This document shows, piece by piece, positions 6,670 through 13,484 of a DNA stretch of 13,484 nt (positions within the stretch are counted from its first letter, which is position 1; each line of letters starts with the position of its first letter). The notes under the pieces were generated by a model. The model ran no database searches. It saw only the letters and a list, made by a program, of their open reading frames with translations, and had not been told where the DNA came from. The stretch is taken from NCBI RefSeq assembly GCF_001949145.1, contig NW_019091521.1:179378-192861 (forward strand). Direction: 5' to 3'. Origin of the DNA: Acanthaster planci. Its lineage: Eukaryota; Echinodermata; Asteroidea; Valvatida; Acanthasteridae. The position numbers and the translations under genes are program-made.

Positions 6670-9478
6670 CGCAGCCTGTGTCTGAGAATTGAGGAATGTA
6701 CGGATCCAGGTAGTCTAATCATGGTCTATAAAACTTAACAAATAGAGTAATTGGTAATCACGTTATGTCATTTTGTAATACTGCGACAATTTCCATCGAT
6801 ATCACATTTATTTACAGTCTTCTCCAAGTTTTGAGCGCGGTGTACCACGGAGAACGGAGGCACAAAACTTCCGAATTGAGCCTTACGGACCTTTCCCTTA
6901 CGAATGCACCTATAAGTGGACCATTACGCTGAACGTTTAGGTTGGCCCTCATGTTTTCCGTCAAAATGAGTGTCATTTTTCAGGTGACAGAACAAGTTAT
7001 TCACACAGTCGCGCACGCAGAATATTGAAGGTTTTTATATGCACGACACGTCAGAAGTCAAAACTGGTCACACCCAATGATTGGCTGAAAAGGCCGTGCT
7101 CGCCGGGCAGAAAATAATTTCGAAACCAACTTTATACTCGGCCAAATCCGCTGAGAACCTCTGCAGTAACGGGAATATGCATTCTGCATGCAGGTCATAT
7201 CCAAACCACCCCCGGGGATGGTGGCTCCCCCCTCCCCGCCAACACAACTGAAACGGTTTGTATCATGGGCGGCTCTAAGGCTTTCAAAAACTTTGGTGAA
7301 CAGGTTTAAGTCCAAACTAAAGTACACATACTACAGATGGCATGGCAACAGCTTCCCCGTATCAAAAGCCAAACCTGACAAAATGGATCCCCCTCAAAAA
7401 GATTAAACCAAACAAAGTAAAAGATGAAACCAACACAAACAAAGAAACTCTTTGGCTCTCCTTTTGATAATTTAAACCATAGAACATGCTTAAACCATCT
7501 TTGCATCTAGAATGTGTTTTATTCAATGTAACAGTGCCTTCTTCTTGGTTGCACTAACGCAAACCAGTTGACCTTTTATGTCAATAATATAAACCCTGTG
7601 GCAGAATAGGTTTGAAGAATAGAAAAAGTAATACATATTTAAAAACCGAAATTCAACACCCTTAAATATTGTAACAGGATACAGTACACGGACAAAGAAT
7701 CCTGAAACCTGTTTTCCATATTGACGTAAGAAACGCAGAAAGCAACGCAATCAAGACTCGAACTGCAACGCAGACACACGGAAAAATGCCAAACGGAAGT
7801 ATCGCCCCAGACGGATCGGCAAAGTTGCAACACTTCACACTACGGATACCTGAAATACAAAGACGATATCAGGGCAACGTAGGCAAGTACGCACAATATC
7901 AAACACCACTGTTTTTAACTGCACACAATGGAAACTATAGTGGTGGTCACATTTTTATCTGGCAAATGGCGATAATCGCAACTATCCCAAGTCTTACTAT
8001 GTTGCAGTGATTTTAAGGACAGGGCAGCTACATGTATGCTATGGGATCCAAGCATGGTATGCATAAGCTTGTGCACAAATGGGACAAATTACCAAATTGA
8101 ATGAAAAATTGGTTATTAACAACACACAAACCCAAGACAACCAGCAAGTCTATTTCTTAACGGTCAGACCTGTTGAGTAAACATGACTTCCTCACTGGAA
8201 TGAGGCTAGGATTATATTTATAAAAAGAGATGAATTACTGATATCCACTTTAATTAATCATCGGATGATGATCTCATGGTTACCTTAGAAACATATAAAA
8301 AACATAGTTATATTATTTATCAGTTATTATTCACCTCTTTCTACACTTCAAAAGAAGCTACACGCTTACTTGTGGAAGGCATACCTGGCATACATAATGT
8401 AAAATCTCTTTCGATCTTAATGATCTTCTAAAGGTGATGACAAACTTTCAAATGCCAAATTTCACTTGTTCATTTGGCTGTTAATAAATATCTGACATTG
8501 TGAGGGCAAAAAAGACAATGAAGTAACATGTATGAACCAGACAACTAAAAACTAACCATAAATATTTTAGCACCATCTTTTAAAAGTTAACCAAGTGTGG
8601 TAACTTCAACGCATAAAGAATTACACACTGAAGCAGAGAGACTTCATTGTTTAATTCTCAGAACTGAAGAACGGTAAAAAATGGACGATTTTGATGTACT
8701 CGTAATTTATAAACAAGACTAAATAAATCTATAAAAGTAACATAGCAATATATATGTACCATTTTCTTTTAATAAGAAATACTTTTGGTAAATTTTTTGA
8801 CTTGGAAGATGGAGAACAAAGTTTTGAAATGCGCAGTTTCTGTTACAGTACATGTAACTTACTTTCCACCACATAAAATGAATTTTCAGGTTTACGCCAC
8901 TGAAAATGGGCAAATATCAATTGGTGGGGAATTTTTATTTAATATTTTGTGAATGCCATTTCTTTGCATCTAAGGTGAATGAAAGGAGGGCAAAATATTA
9001 TTGTCTCATACTAAAACCTGAAAAAGGGAAAATAAGAACAAGAATTGTATTGACAAATCCAGTCACATTTCACTGAGCAATCCAGATAGCAGCCTTCAAT
9101 GGTGGAAAACTGGAAAGCATGTGTTGGGTTTTGTACAGAGTGACTGTGGTTATCATGATGCTTGCAGCCATTGCCGGGGGCCGCTGTGAAAGACCAAAGA
9201 TAGTGTTACTATGTAAGGACACCAGATTTGTCCATACAACGTGGCTGCTCTTGGTTTATGGCCCTTCTTAAATGTGTCACACTAATTAATTGTACTAATA
9301 TATGTGGGACGTTGCCAATAGTCAGGAGCCATGACATAATGATATGCTGCTGAAGCAACAAGGTTTGGGGAATCACACAGTAGCTGCAAACTGTTCAGCA
9401 CACAACCGTGCTTTTTGCATGTAAGTCAATGGAACTGTGGATTTAATCATGATAAGACGTTTGTCTGTGAAATACATT
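6670..9478. other. Long intergenic region, no gene seen
   Basis: These 2.8 kb hold only short open frames (for example 7188-7406 and 7786-8010 on plus; 7058-7327, 7306-7506, 7523-7750 and 8719-8913 on minus). None shows a protein family signature or a coherent set of splice sites. The sequence becomes strongly AT-rich after about 8000. I found no inverted-repeat element with a target duplication and no RNA gene. Confidence 0.5.
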
Positions 9479-9760
9479 TTTATTTGGAGAAAAACATGTT
9501 CAGAACCCCCAAAAAAAGTAAATTAATAAATATGGCCCGGCATGGAAATCTGGCTTTGCAGCAAAGTAAACTCAAAATATAGTTTCACCTGATCTTAAAT
9601 AGAACTCCTTCACCCACTATATCTTATATCATTATAAGAATTTCATGATGGATACGATCACCATACACTTACTGTGATTAGACTGATTTACGACTGAGTT
9701 GTGCTTTTTTGGTATCTGATACTGTACGACAGCTCTCCTTGTGAATGAAATATCTTACAA
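9479..9760 (-). other. Probable 3' UTR of gene 2, with AATAAA
   Basis: Below the stop codon at 9761-9763, the first canonical polyadenylation hexamer on the minus strand is AATAAA at 9484-9479, about 280 bases after the stop. A 3' end shortly beyond it, at roughly 9450-9470, is plausible. No other signal confirms it. Confidence 0.35.
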
Positions 9761-10572
9761 CTAACTCTCATGTCTGGCTTGCTTTCTGCCATTTTTGGAC
9801 TGCGTTCTTGCTGGAGCTGATTTATGGGCATGGAATACTTCATCACGAGGCGCTTCTGAGGAGGTTGATGAGTGACCATTTCGACGGTACCCATTCGCTG
9901 GCCCGTGATTGGCTGCCGCACAGGGAGGTGACTCCACTACAGCTGCCTCATTGGCCTGAGCCGGTTGGCGGCTTTTCTTCTTGGACTGAGGCCTCGGTGG
10001 AGGGCACCCCTTCTTTTTTGGAACTGCACCCTGGTTGTGATGTGGTCCATCATGGGAAAACTCTGAGGAGGAGATAGATGAGAGATCAGGGGTCCCACGT
10101 TGTGGAGCCACCTGAGTGGACGTTATGGATTGATGAGACCTTACCGAATGTCTAGCACTGCTTGAAGTAGAGTTATTGGACTTTGTGAAAGTCTGGCTGG
10201 AATTACAGCTGCTTTGATTGGATGGACCCAAGTACAACTTTGACGAATTCACTTCAGAACGGTTTGTCTGACTGGAGGAGGTAGAGTGGTATGGTTCTGA
10301 TGAATCTCGCTGATTGGTTGAAGTGGAATACTTGGACTGCACTGCAGGCTTGCAATTGCTATGATTCCCTGCGGTAGAACGCCTGGACTTCTTACAGTTC
10401 CTGCAATTGGTGCCCAAAGATTTGCACAATCTCTGGGGCTGCTGATCGGCTACAGTGTGATTACACAAATCCACTGAATTGGCATCACTGGCTGGGACAG
10501 CATTCTTGGCAGATGCCAGTTGCTTGCCTGATGCCGGGCTCCTGCTGGAACAGTTCTCACCCTTGGTTGAAT
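9761..10572 (-). CDS. Unrecognised gene 2, terminal exon (Ser-rich tail)
   Basis: This 812-bp exon starts after a strong acceptor (TTTTGTTTTCCTTGAATCAG|AT). Its first two bases complete a GAT (Asp) codon with the G left by the phase-1 donor at 11078, and 269 further codons follow to a TAG stop. The product is low-complexity and rich in Ser, Asn, Gln, Thr and Lys. It has a Cys cluster (LCKSLGTNCRNCKKSRR) about 50 residues in, long S/N/T-rich stretches, and a basic proline segment PKKKGCPPPRPQSKKKSRQP that could serve as a nuclear signal or SH3 ligand. It ends KNGRKQARHES. I do not recognise the family; such tails are usually disordered and poorly conserved. A possible weak donor (GAGA|GTTAGT) overlaps the stop codon, so an extra downstream exon cannot be excluded. 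Confidence 0.72.
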
Positions 10573-11077
10573 CTGATTCAAGGAAAACAAAAGCAGAAGA
10601 ATCTCAAAATTAAGTACAGTGTACCACACGAAGGCAAGCAGATTGGTGCATGAACAGTGGTGGGTGTTTTTATACAAAAATGGCTTCACTTTGGCCGACA
10701 CAACTGGGTGATAGTTTCCCATTATTTACTGTGTGTACAGGTAGACCGTTCTTAGTGTCTCTGTTGTCGATCTTACTCCCAACAATTTCGGCATGACATG
10801 GTGGTCCTTACCAGTAAATGCTTTCGTTTCCACTGATTGATTAAGCACTTTTATACATGTAAGCAGCATTAAGAATAGCAGTTATTCATCTTCCATGCCT
10901 GACCAATCAAAATGCCCCAACTCCACGGGGAAAAAACAATGATAGATTTTTTATTTAATTAAGTATTCTTAGTTCCCACCTTCCAAATTTGCTAAAAGTT
11001 TGCCAGTCAGCTTCAGTCTACCAATTTATGAGTTTTTTTTGTCTTCATCTCAGCATTTGTGAATTTCAAAACCTGAC
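10573..11077 (-). other. Gene 2 intron, phase 1
   Basis: This 505-bp intron has donor CCAG|GTCAGG (+3 is C, so below-average) and acceptor CCTTGAATCAG. A second possible donor six bases later (CAG|GTTTTG) would give phase 0 and would not fit the next exon frame, which supports the one chosen. Nothing else is seen in it. Confidence 0.65.
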
Positions 11078-11314
11078 CTGGTGTCTGGTTCCAGCTATCC
11101 ACAGCCAGCCAGTCCTGCTCAGGGAAGGCAAAGGGGTTGGTAGCCCCGACACCCTTGACCAGGGTGGTGGGGACGTGAGCCGGGGCTGGCTCCCTGAAGT
11201 AGCAGTCCGGCAGCTCGCTGTTAGAGAAGGTCTGGTAACCGTTGTCCTCGTCCGCTTTGTCCCACTCTCCTTCGCTGCTGTCTCCTGACGGGAGGTTTAG
11301 AAGTCCCTTCAGAA
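11078..11314 (-). CDS. Unrecognised gene 2, internal exon (acidic)
   Basis: This 237-bp exon has phase 1 at both ends. Its first two bases (TT) complete a Val codon with the G from exon 12367-12613, and its last base begins the Asp codon finished in 10572. It encodes LKGLLNLPSGDSSEGEW, then DKADEDNGYQTFSNSELPDC, a YFREPAPAHVP segment, and NPFAFPEQDWLAVDSWNQTP. The acceptor is TTGTTTTCCTTGCAAG and the donor CCAG|GTCAGG. The segment is acidic and rich in aromatic short motifs, including an NPF tripeptide of the kind bound by EH domains. No domain is recognised. Since length and phases are symmetric, skipping this exon would keep the reading frame. Confidence 0.75.
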
Positions 11315-11540
11315 CTTGCAAGGAAAACAACACAGAGCCACAGAGATAACTGAATTACTTCTTAGCTACTCCTTTGTCTCTTTGGTAAAATAATTTGAAA
11401 CCATCTTGAGCAGAGACATTTTACATTCAACTGCAACCAAAGATGTCTCTCATTTATTATCAACATGCAGATCCTAGGGCTGTGATCAACTAGAATACCA
11501 CTGATGGTTTGCTAACCCTAGCGCTCAGTGGAATAGTATC

Positions 11541-11928
11541 TGGGGAAGGGCACAACATGGGGTACTTACACCCCTTACTTCCCATGAGGGGAGCGGACAG
11601 CATGGGGTACTTACACCCTATACTTCCCTATGGGGGGGGGCTGCATCGGGTACTTACACCCCATACTTCCCCATAAGGGGAGGGGGCGGCATGGGGTACT
11701 TACACCCTATACTTCCCTATGGGGGGGGGGCTGCATCGGGTACTTACAGCCCATACTTCCCCATAAGGGGAAGGGCAGCATGGGGTATTACACCCCATAC
11801 TTCCCTATGGGGGGGGGCTGCATCGGGTACTTACACCCTATACTTCCCCATGACGGGAGGGCTGCATCGGGTACTTACAGCCCATACTTCCCCATAAGGG
11901 GAAGGGCAGCATGGGGTATTACACCCCA
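11541..11928. repeat. Minisatellite, nine ~44-bp units
   Basis: CATGGGG or CATCGGG marks each unit start at 11556, 11601, 11644, 11690, 11734, 11779, 11821, 11865 and 11910 (spacing 42-46). The shared core is GGGTACTTACACCC(C/T)ATACTTCCC. Two unit versions mostly alternate: one with CATGGGG and a run of up to ten G's, the other with CATCGGG and CATAAGGGGA. This gives a roughly 90-bp higher-order dimer. G-run lengths vary from unit to unit, as expected from slippage. The open frames across it are produced by the repeat. Confidence 0.92.
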
Positions 11929-12024
11929 GTGCGCTGTAACAAGTGCCATTTTCTCCCCATGAGCGCCCTTTTAAACCCCCCCCAGGCTCGTTTTTACCTA
12001 CTAAGTGCCCCTTTTCACGAGCGA

Positions 12025-12040
12025 ACACTTTATAAAGTGT
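12025..12040. repeat. Perfect 16-bp palindrome
   Basis: ACACTTTATAAAGTGT equals its own reverse complement. It sits beside three AAGTGCC words (near 11941, 12003 and 12045-12052) in the gene 2 intron. Its function is unknown. Confidence 0.8.
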
Positions 12041-12366
12041 CACTGTACAAAGTGCCCAGTGACAGAGTCTGGGTGACCGGTCATAACACCCTGCCTACCT
12101 CTGATCAAGGATGCTGAGTGCCCTCTCTCACATATATATATCCCAATCCAAATGATCCTGCCATGCCACTGCTGCTTCTTGGGATTTCAGCTTCCAGTAA
12201 CTAATCAGAAAATTGTTCCTTGCTTAAATGTATTTATACAGCTTGTACTTGCGTGGGGGAGAACTTTCCAATAAAGACTGGCAAAGTATTGATATGAACT
12301 ACTGAGCTCTGACTGATCCTCACCAACCAGGGACATTAGCTTTGTCAATGTCTGTGGGTTCCTCAC

Positions 12367-12613
12367 CATTTTCGTCGCGGTAGTTGTCATTCTCGTCCCT
12401 TGGGGCAAGGTCTAGCATCGCATTCCACGTTTCAGGCGGACCGATCCGCAGCAGGTTGTCAGGCACCTGCCAAGTGTTGTCGCACAGGTCGCTCAGCTTG
12501 AAGAAGATGGGCGGGAGAACGTTGGCGACGCGCAGTATGAAATGGCGTCCTCTAGGGTCTGTGAGGTGATAGTACTTGACATACTGCATGTTGGACTTTA
12601 TGCGTACCTTGTA
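12367..12613 (-). CDS. Unrecognised gene 2, most upstream visible coding exon
   Basis: This 247-bp exon lies between an excellent acceptor (TTGTTTCTTACTCGCAG|TACAAG) and a good donor (AATG|GTGAGG). It is phase 0 in and phase 1 out, and reads 82 codons: YKVRIKSNMQYVKYYHLTDP, then RGRHFILRVANVLPPIFFKL, SDLCDNTWQVPDNLLRIGPP, ETWNAMLDLAPRDENDNYRD and EN. GC-rich, balanced codon use and mixed hydrophobic/charged spacing look like a folded domain, unlike the AT-rich flanks. I do not recognise the family. Coding sequence may continue upstream to the right of the window, or translation could start at the internal Met at 12587-12589 (context AACATGC, A at -3), because a possible upstream exon ending at 12708 has an in-frame stop. 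Confidence 0.8.
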
Positions 12614-12849
12614 CTGCGAGTAAGAAACAAGTATACAGATTTTAAAAAATGGAAACCTTTTAATTTCAACCATCATGGTCAGCAGACCAACTTGTCGAGA
12701 AACTCACCTCAATTCAGAGTTTCGTTTCTCATCAAATTAGGTGGTGGCCGACACCATACAAAATATGAAAAAAACGCATCAAATATAATATCACAGGGCG
12801 AAATTGATTGACTGCAATACAAATCAACATTGGCATCATCAAACAAGGA

Positions 12850-12935
12850 AAGAATGGAGCAGGATTGAACCTCAGTCCCTTCCAACATGTTACAGGTACT
12901 CCACTGAGCTCTTTGGTCTTATGTTGGTGGGCCCC
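12850..12935 (-). repeat. tRNA-like (SINE-type) sequence
   Basis: On the minus strand AGCTCAGTGGAGT (12910-12898) resembles an RNA polymerase III A box, and GGTTCAATCC (12871-12862) is a good B box. They are about 40 bases apart, as in tRNA genes. The rest does not fold convincingly as a tRNA, so this is more likely a tRNA-derived SINE head or a decayed tRNA. Confidence 0.5.
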
Positions 12936-12984
12936 ACTGTATTTATGTCTTTTGCTCATTGAATTGCCAAGACTGCCTTGAGGG

Positions 12985-13055
12985 GTCAGATGGATGTGCA
13001 TCAGTGTGGCGTTCCAGAAGGCTCAGGTTCAAGTCCCACTTGAGTCAATTTCTCT
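12985..13055 (+). repeat. Second tRNA-like B-box fragment
   Basis: GGTTCAAGTCC (13026-13036, +) is a near-consensus B box. It is preceded only by a degenerate A-box-like CATCAGTGTGG (about 12999-13009) at too short a distance. It is probably a broken SINE head, opposite in orientation to the one at 12850-12935. Confidence 0.35.
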
Positions 13056-13484
13056 GCTAAACCTTGTACCAATTACAACACCACCTAAGCCCAGTAATCG
13101 GTGATGGTTCACTTGTAAAGCCACACCTTTTGATTGATCTTCAATTTTGAGGCCTGTGGTACTGATAACGTTGCTAATGTGATCACCTGGGATATGAACC
13201 TTTGTAACATGTTAAAACTTAACAGTCCTCAATCCTCCCATTTCAATATGATTGTACATACCCCCTAGAGGTTAGGGACAATCAGTGGGTTTATGATTTT
13301 CAGCTAGTGTCCCTCTAACAGTGAGTGACACTGACTGATCGACCTTGACACTGCTGACAAAGGCTGATTTATGCCAAGCCAATCTACAGGTTATCGGGAA
13401 GGGAGCCCATCACTTTCTGGCTGGTGACCTGTTTCCACTATGCAGCAAATGTTGTTTCTGTACTTAGCATACATTTCATGCTGA

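Larger units (their letters stand above)
11315..12366 (-). other. Gene 2 intron with minisatellite, phase 1
   Basis: This 1052-bp intron has donor AATG|GTGAGG and acceptor TTTTCCTTGCAAG. It contains the 44-bp minisatellite (11541-11928), a degenerate AAGTGCC-containing stretch (about 11940-12060) and the 16-bp palindrome at 12025-12040. Confidence 0.7.
12614..13484. other. Upstream intron or flank of gene 2
   Basis: No coding exon is supported here. A consensus donor on the minus strand (GAG|GTGAGT, exon edge 12708) could define a short 94-bp intron to the exon at 12613, with a CTGAC branch-like sequence inside. tRNA-like SINE remnants occupy about 12850-13055. The rest, 13056-13484, shows nothing recognisable. 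Confidence 0.45.

Noticed and set aside
7188-7406. 72-codon plus-strand open frame with a proline-rich start
   Set aside because: No family signature or splice context; its length is within chance for this GC content.
9085-9190. Locally GC-richer patch with a 34-codon minus-strand frame
   Set aside because: There are no convincing splice sites on both sides and no recognisable peptide.
9745-10077. 110-codon plus-strand open frame
   Set aside because: It lies antisense to the terminal exon of gene 2, whose minus-strand frame is longer and has consistent splice sites.
11630-11962. 110-codon plus-strand open frame with repeated GGGCIGYLHPILPH-like units (and a second frame at 11691-11897)
   Set aside because: The translation simply reads the minisatellite. 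Two units are close to a multiple of three, so stops are avoided by chance.
12384-12569. Plus-strand open frame over gene 2 exon
   Set aside because: It is an antisense shadow of the coding exon at 12367-12613.
12732-13001. 89-codon minus-strand open frame
   Set aside because: It runs through the tRNA-like SINE remnant, with no domain and no fitting splice donor in frame.

Overview
The window looks like nuclear DNA of an invertebrate animal. Coding sequence comes only as short blocks bounded by GT/AG splice signals. Most of the rest is non-coding DNA with transposon remnants, a minisatellite and TACATGTA-rich simple sequence. A marine deuterostome (amphioxus, sea urchin or acorn worm type) is my best guess, from the repeat style and from a foldback transposon whose architecture recalls the sea-urchin TU elements. 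This is inference; no species can be proven from the window.

Two genes can be supported, both on the minus strand. (1) The 5' end of a facilitative glucose transporter (GLUT/SLC2A class): a 43-codon first coding exon at 2536-2664 and a 102-bp second exon at 758-859 that carries the first membrane helix with the motif QFGFNTGVIN. They are separated by a 1.7-kb phase-0 intron, and the rest of the gene runs off the left edge. A CpG-rich stretch at about 2690-3010, just upstream of the start, is the likely promoter. (2) The 3' part of an unrecognised gene: exons at 12367-12613, 11078-11314 and 9761-10572, joined by phase-1 introns. It has a folded-looking N-terminal block, an acidic middle block and a long Ser/Asn/Gln-rich basic tail ending at a stop codon. 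Earlier coding sequence, if any, lies beyond the right edge.

The middle of the window (about 3.8-6.7 kb) is a transposon cluster. A 248-bp hAT-like MITE with a perfect 8-bp target duplication (3820-4067) sits about 70 bp from a 2.5-kb foldback-type element (4146-6664). That element has long modular inverted repeats, tandem CGATCGAT-type subrepeats and a 5-bp target duplication, and it encloses a broken piece of a non-LTR retrotransposon (5029-5615). From about 6.7 to 9.45 kb I see no gene.

The introns and flank of gene 2 hold a 9-unit, ~44-bp minisatellite (11541-11928), a perfect 16-bp palindrome (12025-12040) and tRNA-like, probably SINE-derived, sequence near the right edge (12850-13055).
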